From Thermomonospora echinospora (lineage in GTDB: Bacteria > Actinomycetota > Actinomycetes > Streptosporangiales > Streptosporangiaceae): DNA of 64,000 nt. The translations under genes were made by a program, and so were the position numbers. The notes beneath the pieces were generated by a model, which made no database searches, had not been told where the DNA came from, and saw only the letters and a program-made list of their open reading frames with translations. The stretch covers positions 1 through 64,000 of the forward strand of contig NZ_FNVO01000026.1 in NCBI RefSeq assembly GCF_900108175.1. The letters run 5' to 3'. Positions 54,471 through 62,187 of the stretch are shown piece after piece. Within the stretch, counting starts at the first letter, position 1, and every line of letters begins with the position of its first letter.

Positions 54471-55703
54471 TCAGCCGCCGCTGCTGACGGACGCGACGGT
54501 CTCGTCCTCCAGTGGGTCGGCCTTCCAGTCCTTGATCTGACGGATCGTGGTCGGGGCCTTGTAGGTGAGCTTGTTGGTCAGGTCCACCGGGCCGATGATC
54601 GGCACGTTCAGGTCCTTGGCCTCGCGCAGTACGGCCAGGACGTTCCCGCCGGTGACGGGCGCGCCCTGCGCGCGCAGCTTCTTGATCACCTGTGCGTAGA
54701 GGAACGGGGTGGCGTACCAGTAGGGGTCGTAGGACTGGTTCGCGATGACCATCTTCGGGTGCGACTCCTGCAGGGACTTGAGCAGCTCGCGCGTTCCGTC
54801 GACGTCCTTGGGCAGGTGCGACACATAGAGCATGCCGTTGCTCTTCTCCTGGCCCGCCTCGCGGATGACCTTGCTCTCGGCGACCGCGTTGTAGGTGCCG
54901 ATGACGGACTTCAGGTCGGCCTCGCGCGCCGCCTTCAGGATGGACGCGCCGTCGACGAGCAGCGCGTGCACGTAGAGGAAGTCGGGGTTGGCCGCCTTGA
55001 TCTTCGCGATCTGGGCCGTGGCGTCCGTGGCGTCCTGCCGGATCGACTCGGTCGCCACGATCTCACCGCCCTGGGCCTTGACGGCATTGGCGAACTCCCC
55101 CGCCGCCGCCCGGCCGGTGTCGGTGTCGATCGCGACGTAGGCGAACTTCTTGTACCCGAGCGTCTTGGTGAGGTGCGAGGCGTAGTCGGCGAACATGGAG
55201 TTGTTCATCGGCAGCAGGTTGACCAGGTTGGGGCTCGCGCCAACCAAGGAGGAGGTCTGGACGCCGGCGTTCAGCAGCGCGAACCCGAGGTCCTCGGCGA
55301 TCGGCATCGAGGCCTGGACGACCGTTCCCCATCCGGTCAGGATCGCGGGCGCCTTCTCAACGGCTCCGAGCTTGTTCGCGGCGTTCACGCCGCCCTCGGC
55401 CGTCGCCTGGGTGTCGGCCGTGACGAGCTCGATCTTGATGCCGTCGGCGGCGAAGTCCCGGTTGGTCTTCTCGATGCCCATCTCGACGATCGCGCGGTAC
55501 TCCTCGCCGTAGGAGGCGGCCGAGCCGGTCAGTGGCAGTCCGAGTCCGAGCTTGTAGGTCTTCGCGGCGGTCTCGGCCTTGCCCGTCGCGCCCTGGATTC
55601 CGGTGGTCTCGGAGCCGGTGGATTCGTTGGACGTGGTGCACGCTGTCGCCAGTGCCAGCGCTGCCACGAGGGCAACGACCTGAGCCGGTCGAATCAAACG
55701 CAT
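54471..55703 (-). CDS. ABC substrate-binding lipoprotein, LivK-like
   Basis: 410 residues. Signal peptide QVVALVAALALATAC with lipobox Cys22. Periplasmic-binding type 1 fold: KLGLGLPLTGSAASYGEEYR, GIKIELVTADTQATAEGGVN, AILTGWGTVVQASMPIAEDL, KKFAYVAIDTDTG, and NPDFLYVHALL. The ligand pocket cannot be read from sequence; relatives near steroid and aromatic catabolic genes bind those acids rather than amino acids. Confidence 0.93.
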   Translation of the reverse strand: MRLIRPAQVVALVAALALATACTTSNESTGSETTGIQGATGKAETAAKTYKLGLGLPLTGSAASYGEEYRAIVEMGIEKTNRDFAADGIKIELVTADTQATAEGGVNAANKLGAVEKAPAILTGWGTVVQASMPIAEDLGFALLNAGVQTSSLVGASPNLVNLLPMNNSMFADYASHLTKTLGYKKFAYVAIDTDTGRAAAGEFANAVKAQGGEIVATESIRQDATDATAQIAKIKAANPDFLYVHALLVDGASILKAAREADLKSVIGTYNAVAESKVIREAGQEKSNGMLYVSHLPKDVDGTRELLKSLQESHPKMVIANQSYDPYWYATPFLYAQVIKKLRAQGAPVTGGNVLAVLREAKDLNVPIIGPVDLTNKLTYKAPTTIRQIKDWKADPLEDETVASVSSGG

Positions 55704-55753
55704 GGGTGTTCCTATCTCGGTGGTGCTTACAACGGCTCAGCCGTGTCGAACGG

Positions 55754-56515
55754 TCAAAAGAGGCCCCAGATGTCAGGGGCGTCCAGGAGCGTCGATGCCG
55801 GTCCTTCCCTCACGATCTCCCCGAGTCTCAGGACGTAGGCGCGGTCCGAGATGCGCAGCGCCTCGTGGATGTTCTGCTCGACGATCAGAACGCCGATCCC
55901 CAGCTCACGGTGGACCGAGCGGATCTGGGCGAGCATGGTCTGGACGAGCACCGGGGCCAGGCCCGTCGAGGGCTCGTCGAGGAGCAGGAACTTGGGGCTG
56001 GCCATCAGCGCCGTGCCGATGGCGACCATCTGCTGCTGGCCGCCGCTCAGCGTGCCGGCGTCCTCGTGGAGCCGGTCGGCCAGCGCGGGGAACAGTTCGA
56101 GCACGAAGTCGAGGGTCACCCGTGTCCGGTCGGTCACGTTGCGGGCCACACCGGCCCCCAGCCGCAGGTTCTCCCCGATGCTCAGGGTCGGGAAGATTCC
56201 CCGGCCCTGAGGCACCAGTGCAATGCCGTCCTGGGCGATGCGGGCCGCGCCGCGGCCGAGCTGGCTGACGCCCGCGAAGCGGATGTCCCCCCGCTCGACG
56301 TCCAGCGCACCGGCGATCGCGCGCAGCAAGGTGGACTTGCCAGCGCCGTTGTGCCCGAGCAGCGTCACGACCTCGCCGTCGCCAACCGCGAGCGACACGT
56401 CCCGCAGAACGGTGTGCGCGCCGTAGCCGGCGGTGACACCGACCACCTCGAGTGCTGCCGCACCGGCGGACGATGTGCCATCGCCACCCGTGATCCGACC
56501 ATCGACCTGAGCCAT
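55754..56515 (-). CDS. livF: ABC ATPase LivF-like
   Basis: 253 residues. GHNGAGKSTLLRAIAGAL, VPQGRGIFPTLSIGENLRLG (LivF signature), LSGGQQQMVAIGTALMASPK, FLLLDEPSTGLAPVLV, VEQNIHEALRISDRAYVLRL. ATG at 56515 with GAGAGGAG upstream. First gene of the seven-gene minus-strand operon (LivF, binding protein, LivH, LivMG, three SDRs). Confidence 0.93.
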   Translation of the reverse strand: MAQVDGRITGGDGTSSAGAAALEVVGVTAGYGAHTVLRDVSLAVGDGEVVTLLGHNGAGKSTLLRAIAGALDVERGDIRFAGVSQLGRGAARIAQDGIALVPQGRGIFPTLSIGENLRLGAGVARNVTDRTRVTLDFVLELFPALADRLHEDAGTLSGGQQQMVAIGTALMASPKFLLLDEPSTGLAPVLVQTMLAQIRSVHRELGIGVLIVEQNIHEALRISDRAYVLRLGEIVREGPASTLLDAPDIWGLF

Positions 56516-56569
56516 CTCAGCCGGACTCCTCTCGCCCACCCGCCTCCGGGCTCCGAATGTAAGCTGCCT

Positions 56570-56608
56570 CACATTTCGCTAAGTAGTATCATACTTAGCA
56601 TGATTAGC
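56570..56608. promoter_or_regulatory. operator of the importer operon: perfect 8-6-8 palindrome
   Basis: GCTAAGTA (56578-56585) and TACTTAGC (56592-56599) around GTATCA. AT-rich, about 65 bases upstream of livF. A partial third arm (GCATGATTAG) follows. Confidence 0.65.
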
Positions 56609-56885
56609 CGAGTAGCTGTCCAAGAATTTTTCGAGGACCGCCCGCGTCTGCACGGACGGCGCGGTCAGAGCGGGGCGAAGTCACCGTGAGCAGGCACTGC
56701 CACGAGCACCGGCCGGCCCCGCCAGGTTCGGCGCCCTCTGGCTGACGGGCCCAGCGCCCGGAGCCCGGTCGACCTCGGTCGACCGGGCTCGTACCGGCTC
56801 GGCGGCCTTAGCGCCCGCACGCGCGGACCGTCATGGGAGGCCGGACGGGCAAGCCCGGCTCCAGAGAACAGAAGTGATCGCCTGG
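56600..56885. terminator. gap holding a terminator for the DUF35/thiolase operon
   Basis: No gene. GAGCCCGGTCGACC (56761-56774) and its complement (56777-56790) make a long stem just downstream of the DUF35 stop (minus strand); several smaller GC hairpins flank it. Confidence 0.65.
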
Positions 56886-57332
56886 TTAGGGGCTCTCGAC
56901 CTCCGGCTCCCGCAAGGGGGCGAAACGCAGCACAGGCAGGTCCGTGGACTCGGCACGCTCGAACACGGCGGCCACCCGCAGACCGATGGCCAACTGCTCG
57001 GCCGAGCAGTCGATGACGTTGGCCTGCACGGTGACTCCGGCGTCGAGCGTGACCAACGCCAGGACGAACGGCACCTTCGAGGCCCAGACGCCACCGGCCC
57101 GGCGGACGACAGAGTAGGTGTGCACTGTCCCGTACCCGTCGGAAACGCTCCACCGCAGGTCTGCGCCACCGCACCGCGGGCAGAAGCCGCGCGGGTACCA
57201 GAAGGGCCGCCGGCACGACTGGCAGTGCGGAAGCACCAGCTCACCGCGCTCCGCCGCAGCCCAGTACGGCTCGGTCTCGGGGTCGACCTCGGGCGATGGC
57301 GTCGGAAGTCCGGCCGCGTAGTACTCGCTCAT
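56886..57332 (-). CDS. DUF35 OB-fold / zinc-ribbon protein (ChsH2-DUF35-like)
   Basis: 148 residues. Rubredoxin-like Zn ribbon with Cys37, Cys40, Cys51 and Cys54 (HCQSC, FCPRC), then an OB fold (YGTVHTYSVVRRAGGVW, PFVLALVTLDAGVTVQANVI). Such proteins bind thiolase-fold partners; the DUF35 domain of ChsH2 pairs with the aldolase Ltp2 in cholesterol side-chain cleavage. Overlaps the start region of the thiolase-like gene by four bases, i.e. translated right after it. Confidence 0.9.
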   Translation of the reverse strand: MSEYYAAGLPTPSPEVDPETEPYWAAAERGELVLPHCQSCRRPFWYPRGFCPRCGGADLRWSVSDGYGTVHTYSVVRRAGGVWASKVPFVLALVTLDAGVTVQANVIDCSAEQLAIGLRVAAVFERAESTDLPVLRFAPLREPEVESP

Positions 57333-58498
57333 GCGGTGCGCTCCAGGATGATGGTCGAGCTGTAGTGGTTGGCGCCCAGGCGGAATCCGGTACCGGAGGC
57401 GAGCGCGAGCCGGCAGCCGGGCACCTGTACGGCGGGATGCGCCTCGCCGCGGAGCTGGCGCACCGCCTCGATGACCTTGGTCATCCCTCCGCGGTTCCCC
57501 GGGTGGTTGTTCGACAGGCCACCGCCGTCGGTGTTGACCGCCAGCCGTCCCGAGCCGCTGACCAGGCCACCGTCCTCCACGAACCGCCCGCCCTCGCCCC
57601 GTTCGCAGAAGCCGAGGTCCTCGAGCGCCAGGAGGACGGTGATCGTGAAGGAGTCGTAGAGGGAGGCGTAGTCGATGTCGGCCGGACCGACGCCCGCCTC
57701 GGCGTAGGCCAACTCCCCGGATCGCCGATTCGCCGAATACGTCAGGTCCACCTCGCCGGCGAACGAGGTCTTGTGGCTCTCGCCGTGACCGCGCAGCACG
57801 GCGCCGGTTCGCCCGAGTGACGCGGCGACGTCGGGGTGCACGACCACGAGGGCACCTCCCCCGTCGGTGACCACGCAGCAGTCAAGACGGTGGAGCGGGT
57901 CGGCGATGAGTGGTGAGCCGAGGACGTCGTCGACGGTCACGACATCGGTCAGGAAGGCGTTCGGGTTGTGCGCCGCATGCCGGGAGGAGGCCACCTTCAC
58001 CCAGGCGAGCTGCTCCGGCGTGGTGCCGAAGTCATGCATATGGCGTCGTGCGAGCAACGCGTAGTCGGCGACCGGCCCGTAACCACCCTGGTACCCGTTC
58101 ACCTGGAACGCCACGGCGGGCGACGGGGTCTCCGGCGGCGCCGGCGGCCGGCGGTGACTGGGCAGTCCGGCCAGGGAGATGACCGCGACACGGCACTTGC
58201 CCGCGGCGATCGCCGCCGCCGCGTGCCCGACGTAGGCGATGTAGCTGGCGCCGCCCATCTCTCCGGATTCGGTGTAGGTGCAGCGCAGCCCGAGGTACTG
58301 CATCAGGTCGATCGCGCCATAGCCCGGAGCCGAGGAGTCGCAGAAGAAACCGTCGACGTCCTCGGGGCCGAGCCCGGCGTCGGCCAGCGCTCCCGTGACG
58401 ACCTCGCGGTGAACCTGAGCGAGTGTGCGGCCCGGGAGACGGCGTCCCGGGTGTTCATAGGCGCCCACGATCACGGCTGCCCCGTTCAGGCTGCGCAT
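57329..58498 (-). CDS. thiolase-fold lipid-transfer/aldolase protein (Ltp2-like)
   Basis: 389 residues. Thiolase superfamily, SCP-x/Ltp branch: VIVGAYEHPGRRLPGRTLAQ, LADAGLGPEDVDGFFCDSSA, YGPVADYALLARRHMHDFGT, YDSFTITVLLALEDLGFCER, VNTDGGGLSNNHPGNRGGMT. The thiolase nucleophile Cys is missing; the segment is GEMGGASYIA. This fits Ltp2-type retro-aldolases, which use Tyr/Asp residues and a DUF35 partner to release an acyl-CoA from a steroid-like side chain. Divergent from an SDR across an AT-rich promoter. Aldolase role is inferred from family and partner. Confidence 0.88.
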   Translation of the reverse strand: MRSLNGAAVIVGAYEHPGRRLPGRTLAQVHREVVTGALADAGLGPEDVDGFFCDSSAPGYGAIDLMQYLGLRCTYTESGEMGGASYIAYVGHAAAAIAAGKCRVAVISLAGLPSHRRPPAPPETPSPAVAFQVNGYQGGYGPVADYALLARRHMHDFGTTPEQLAWVKVASSRHAAHNPNAFLTDVVTVDDVLGSPLIADPLHRLDCCVVTDGGGALVVVHPDVAASLGRTGAVLRGHGESHKTSFAGEVDLTYSANRRSGELAYAEAGVGPADIDYASLYDSFTITVLLALEDLGFCERGEGGRFVEDGGLVSGSGRLAVNTDGGGLSNNHPGNRGGMTKVIEAVRQLRGEAHPAVQVPGCRLALASGTGFRLGANHYSSTIILERTA

Positions 58499-58520
58499 GG
58501 ATCACCCCATCAGTCGGAAG

Positions 58521-58556
58521 ACATCGTACGATTTATCATTACTATAGTCATAGAAA
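58521..58556. promoter_or_regulatory. AT-rich divergent promoter
   Basis: ATCGTACGAT (58523-58532) and ACTATAGT (58541-58548) are both self-complementary, the latter inside TATCATTACTATAGTCATAG, which resembles the site at 60.35 kb read in the opposite direction. Confidence 0.5.
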
Positions 58557-58593
58557 GCCGAGATCAGGGGATCTCGCTGCGAAGGAGGGCTCC

Positions 58594-59322
58594 ATGGGTC
58601 GGTTCACCGGACGGGTCGCGCTCGTCACGGGCGGGGCCAGCGGGATCGGCGCGGCCACCGCGCGGCGCATCGTGGACGAAGGCGGCTCCGTCGTGATCGC
58701 CGATATCCAGGACGCGCTCGGCGCCGAACTCGCCGGCCGCATCGGCGACCGAGCGGCCTTCGTCCATCTCGACGTCGCCGACGAGGAGTCCTGGGCGGCG
58801 GCCGTCGCGGCCGCCACGGATCGCTTCGGCCGGCTCGACATCCTCGTGAACAACGCGGGCGTGGGCCACTACGACACGATCGAGGAGACCACGACCGAGA
58901 CCTGGGACCGTGTCATCGCGATCACGCAGACGAGCGTCTTTCTCGGCCAGCGGGCCGCGAGCCAGGCGCTGAAGGCCACCGGGAACGGCGCCGTCGTCAA
59001 CGTCAGCTCGGTCTACGGGATCATCGGCGGCATCGGCAGCAGCCCGGCTTACCACGCCGCCAAGGGCGCCGTACGGATCCTCACCAAGAACACCGCCGTG
59101 GCCTGGTGGCCCGAGGGCGTGCGCGTCAACTCGGTGCACCCCGGCTTCATCGACACCCCGCTGCTCAAGGACAGGCGCGATCGGATCATCGCAACGACGC
59201 CCTCCGGCCGCCTCGGCACCGCCGAAGAGGTCGCCGCGGTCATCGCGTTCCTGGCCAGCGACGAGGCCTCTTTCGTCACTGGAGCGGAGTTCGTCGTTGA
59301 CGGGGGGCACACGGCGGCCTGA
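58594..59322 (+). CDS. SDR-family dehydrogenase
   Basis: 242 residues. ALVTGGASGIGAATARRIVD, ILVNNAGVGHYD, NVSSVYGIIGG, AYHAAKGAVRILTK, EFVVDGGHTAA; all catalytic residues present. Resembles 3-alpha/20-beta-hydroxysteroid dehydrogenase-like cyclic alcohol enzymes. ATG at 58594 after GAAGGAGGG. Stands alone, divergent from the Ltp2-like operon and convergent with the LLM gene. Confidence 0.93.
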   Translation: MGRFTGRVALVTGGASGIGAATARRIVDEGGSVVIADIQDALGAELAGRIGDRAAFVHLDVADEESWAAAVAAATDRFGRLDILVNNAGVGHYDTIEETTTETWDRVIAITQTSVFLGQRAASQALKATGNGAVVNVSSVYGIIGGIGSSPAYHAAKGAVRILTKNTAVAWWPEGVRVNSVHPGFIDTPLLKDRRDRIIATTPSGRLGTAEEVAAVIAFLASDEASFVTGAEFVVDGGHTAA

Positions 59323-59435
59323 GCCGGATCCCGTCACCGTTTCACGGCGGCCGTCCGCAGCCGCCCCCGATCCCCTCGTGATGATCCGCCGTCACGAGCC
59401 GCCGGGAGCCGCCGAGCGGGTCCGCCCCGGGAACA

Positions 59436-59472
59436 GGCCCGAGAGCAGGCCGGGAGCAGGCCCGCTCGGGCC
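59436..59472. terminator. hairpin between convergent genes
   Basis: GGCCCGAG (59436-59443)/CTCGGGCC (59465-59472) with a 21-base loop made of a tandem GAGCAGGCC-type repeat. Confidence 0.55.
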
Positions 59473-59478
59473 GGAAGG

Positions 59479-60321
59479 TCAGGCCACCAGGTCGACCAGA
59501 GGCGCCAGCTCGTCGAGCGTGCGCTCCAGCTCACCCTGCCGCAGCGGCGCGATGTTGATCACCAGGCGCTCCACGCCCAGGTTCGCGTAGTGCTCCACGA
59601 GGCTCGGCTCACTGCGGTGGTCGAACGCGTGCAGTCGGATCGCGGCCGGATCGCGGCCGGCGTCCTCGAAGGCCCGCCGCAGGTCGGGCAGTCCCTCCAT
59701 GATCGTGCGCGGGCCGATCGGTGCCCATCCGTCGGCGTACTCGGCGATGTGGCGGAAGAGCTTGGGACCGGCGGCGCCGCCGATGACCACCGGCGGTCCC
59801 GGCCGCTGCACCGGCTTGGGCCACATGTAAGACGGGCCGAAGTTGACGTACTTCCCCTCGAAGGAGGCCAGTTCCTCGGTCCAGAGCCGGCGGATCGCGA
59901 GCATCTTCTCCCGCGCGACCTCGCGCCGCTCCTTGAAGACGACGCCGTGGTCCTCGATCTCGTCGGCGTTCCAGCCGAAGCCCATGCCGAACACCAGGCG
60001 CCCCTCGGCCACATGGTCCAGGCTCGCGACCAGCTTCGCGAGATAGATCGGGTCGTGCTGCGGCACGACCGTGATGCCGGTGCCGATCGTCAGCCGTGGG
60101 GCGGCGGTCGCGGCGGCGGCCAGGCCGACGAACATGTCATGCGTGCGGTAGTACTCCGGCGGAAGCTCCCCGCCCCTCGGGTACGGCGTCGTCCGTGTCG
60201 CCGGGATGTGGCTGTGCTCGGGCAGGAACATCGCCTCGAAGCCCCGCTCCTCGATCAGGCGGGCCAGCGGCGCGGGCTGAACCGTCTGATCGGTGGAGAA
60301 CATCATGATGCCGATGTGCAT
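59479..60321 (-). CDS. LLM-class oxidoreductase, probably F420-dependent
   Basis: 280 residues. HIGIMMFSTDQTVQPAPLAR, FLPEHSHIPATRTTPYPRGG, LTIGTGITVVPQHDPIYLAK, EGRLVFGMGFGWNADEIEDH. The EHSHIPxxRxTPYPxGGELPPEYxRxxDPFV-type block marks a large actinobacterial F420-dependent subgroup (TIGR03619-like). Probably reduces or oxidises a pathway intermediate by hydride transfer. ATG at 60321 after GAGGTGACC. Divergent from the SnoaL-like gene. Confidence 0.88.
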   Translation of the reverse strand: MHIGIMMFSTDQTVQPAPLARLIEERGFEAMFLPEHSHIPATRTTPYPRGGELPPEYYRTHDMFVGLAAAATAAPRLTIGTGITVVPQHDPIYLAKLVASLDHVAEGRLVFGMGFGWNADEIEDHGVVFKERREVAREKMLAIRRLWTEELASFEGKYVNFGPSYMWPKPVQRPGPPVVIGGAAGPKLFRHIAEYADGWAPIGPRTIMEGLPDLRRAFEDAGRDPAAIRLHAFDHRSEPSLVEHYANLGVERLVINIAPLRQGELERTLDELAPLVDLVA

Positions 60322-60340
60322 GGTCACCTCATTGCCAGAC

Positions 60341-60370
60341 CGAACTATGCATAATAGTATCATAAATACT
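60341..60370. promoter_or_regulatory. AT-rich divergent promoter
   Basis: TATGCATA (60346-60353) followed by ATAGTATCATA to 60364; outer arms TATG/CATA form a loose palindrome. Related to the sites at 46.57, 56.58 and 58.54 kb. Confidence 0.5.
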
Positions 60371-60401
60371 CTACTTGGCGCCGACCGTGTGAGGAGTCGT
60401 G

Positions 60402-60866
60402 GTGCTCGAGCCTGAGGTGATCTCCCGGGAGGAGATCCGCAGCCTGCTCATCGAATACGTCCACTGCGCCGACGGCGGCCGGACCGACCGCATGCTCGAA
60501 CTGTTCGCCGAGGACGCGGTCATGGAACCCACCGGCGACCCCGTATGCCGCGGGCGAGACGAGATCCGGGCGTACTTCGAGAGCGCCGGCCGCAGCATCC
60601 GCCGGCACATGGCGGCACCCACGCTGCGACACCACCTCTCGAGCATCCACATCGAGCTGACCTCGGCGACCCAGGCACGCACGACGGCCTATTTCCTGGC
60701 CGTCACCGAGATCGGCCCGGACCACTGGGGCCGCTACCGTGACACGCTGCGCAAGACCGGGGACTCCTGGCAGATCACGCACCGCCTGTTGCAGTTGGAG
60801 GGGCGCACCCCGGGAGGGTGGCTGGATCGCCACGAGGCGGCACGCGGGACCGAGGCGCGCGCATGA
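60402..60866 (+). CDS. SnoaL-like (NTF2-fold) protein
   Basis: About 154 residues. Cone-shaped alpha+beta fold: REEIRSLLIEYVHCADGGRT, LELFAEDAVMEPTGDPVCRG, RDEIRAYFESAG, and a C-terminal DSWQITHRLLQLEGRTPGGW. This group includes steroid isomerase, limonene epoxide hydrolase and polyketide cyclases; no catalytic set is clear. GTG at 60402 has GAGGAG at the best distance; GTG at 60399 is the alternative. ATGA overlap with the next gene. Confidence 0.85.
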   Translation: MLEPEVISREEIRSLLIEYVHCADGGRTDRMLELFAEDAVMEPTGDPVCRGRDEIRAYFESAGRSIRRHMAAPTLRHHLSSIHIELTSATQARTTAYFLAVTEIGPDHWGRYRDTLRKTGDSWQITHRLLQLEGRTPGGWLDRHEAARGTEARA

Positions 60867-61489
60867 GCCTCGACCGCTGGCTGGGCACCGGACGAACCCC
60901 GGCCCTGCTCGTCTCCGAGTGCCAGAACGGGCTGATCAATCCGGAGTACGCGACCACCATGGCCGGGCTGGCCCGGCAGGCGGCGGAACGCGACATCGTC
61001 TCGAAGATCGCCCGCCTCGCCGGCTCCTTCAGGTCGGCCGGGCTCCCGGTGGCCCACGCCACCATCGAACCGGCGGCCGACTGGGCCGGCTTCGACCTGT
61101 CGTCGCCCCTGGCCGCGCACACGCGGCGCCGGGACGAGTTCAAGGAGGGCACGCCGCTCCCGTTGATCCACCCAGGCCTGCGGCCACACGAAGGCGACCT
61201 GCTGTTCCCCCGGCGGACCGGGATGACGGCGTTCTTCCGCAGCGGTCTCGGAGCCGCCCTGCGCGAACGCGCCGTCGACACCGTGGTGCTGGTGGGGATC
61301 TCGACCAATGTCGCGATCCCCGGCACGACCGTCGAGGCGGTGAACCGCGGCCTCCCCGTGGTCGTCGTCGAGGACGCCACCGCGGGGACCTCGGACGAGG
61401 TGCAGCGCTTCACCTTCACGCACGTCCTGCCGGCGCTCGCGACGATCTCGACCACCGACGACGTCATCGCGGCGATCGGCCGCCGCTGA
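60863..61489 (+). CDS. isochorismatase-fold hydrolase lacking the nucleophile Cys
   Basis: 208 residues. The fold is shown by PALLVSECQNGLINPEYATT, a middle FPRRTGMTAFFRSGLGAALR and VVLVGISTNVAIPGTTVEAV. The family's cysteine hydrolases read G-x-x-T-(D/N)-x-C-V at that place; here the Cys is Ala (TNVAIP), and the first acidic residue is Glu (SECQNG). The acid and Lys residues look kept. It may be a non-cysteine member like true isochorismatase. Translationally coupled to the SnoaL-like protein. Confidence 0.85.
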   Translation: MSLDRWLGTGRTPALLVSECQNGLINPEYATTMAGLARQAAERDIVSKIARLAGSFRSAGLPVAHATIEPAADWAGFDLSSPLAAHTRRRDEFKEGTPLPLIHPGLRPHEGDLLFPRRTGMTAFFRSGLGAALRERAVDTVVLVGISTNVAIPGTTVEAVNRGLPVVVVEDATAGTSDEVQRFTFTHVLPALATISTTDDVIAAIGRR

Positions 61490-61492
61490 GGT

Positions 61493-62173
61493 TCAGCCGC
61501 CGGAACGGCGACCGAGCACCCTGGACATCGAGATCTCCGTCTCGCCGCGGTGCTCGGTGCTGACGGCGACCAACGCCTCGTGGTCACGGCGCCGCACCGC
61601 GTCGATGATGCGCACGTGATCCTCGATCACGCGCTGGTGCGCCCCTTCGCCATGGATGTAGATGGAGCGGTAGAACTCCGAGAGCGTCCAGAGCCGGCCC
61701 ACCTCTCGACGCACCAGCCGCAGCGAGGCGCGGTCGAAGATCGCGAAGTGGAAGCGCTCGTTGGCGAGCCGATAGGCCTCGAAGGAGACCACCGGGTCGA
61801 GCCGTGCCATCTCGCCGTTGACGCGTTCCAGCAGCTCGACATCGACCGCGGCCAGGTCCACCGACCGCAGCAGTTCGCTCTCGAGTAGATTGCGCATCAA
61901 GTAGATCTCGACGAGGTCGTCCACGGTCGGGCGCACCACCGTGAACCCGGTGTTGGCGCGGGACTCCATGAGCCCCTCCGAGCGCAGGGCCGCCAGGGCC
62001 TCCCGGACCGGAACCCGGCTGACTCCCAGCCGGGCGGCGATCTCCCCCTGGTTCACCTTCTGACCGGGCAGCAGTTGCCCGGTCAGCACCAGCTGACGGA
62101 TCCGGGCCAGGCAGGACCCTTCCCCACCGTCGAGACCGTCTCCGCCGGCCGCCGGCGAAGCGGACGCGGTCAT
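61493..62173 (-). CDS. GntR/FadR-type regulator
   Basis: 226 residues. Winged helix: RIRQLVLTGQLLPGQKVNQG, EIAARLGVSRVPVREALAAL, SEGLMESRANTGFTVVRPTV; then an all-helical FCD ligand domain (ESELLRSVDLAAVDVELLER, ANERFHFAIFDRASLRLVRR, DHVRIIDAVRRRDHEALVAV). ATG at 62173 after AAGGAGGGG. It lies directly after the second Ltp gene on the same strand and 3 bases from the convergent hydrolase. Best candidate local regulator for the AT-rich operators. Confidence 0.93.
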   Translation of the reverse strand: MTASASPAAGGDGLDGGEGSCLARIRQLVLTGQLLPGQKVNQGEIAARLGVSRVPVREALAALRSEGLMESRANTGFTVVRPTVDDLVEIYLMRNLLESELLRSVDLAAVDVELLERVNGEMARLDPVVSFEAYRLANERFHFAIFDRASLRLVRREVGRLWTLSEFYRSIYIHGEGAHQRVIEDHVRIIDAVRRRDHEALVAVSTEHRGETEISMSRVLGRRSGG

Positions 62174-62187
62174 GTCCGCCCCTCCTT

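Noticed and set aside
56665-57216. 183-codon minus-strand frame overlapping the DUF35 gene
   Set aside because: Out of frame with the clear Zn-ribbon/OB protein and composed mostly of Arg, Pro and Gly.
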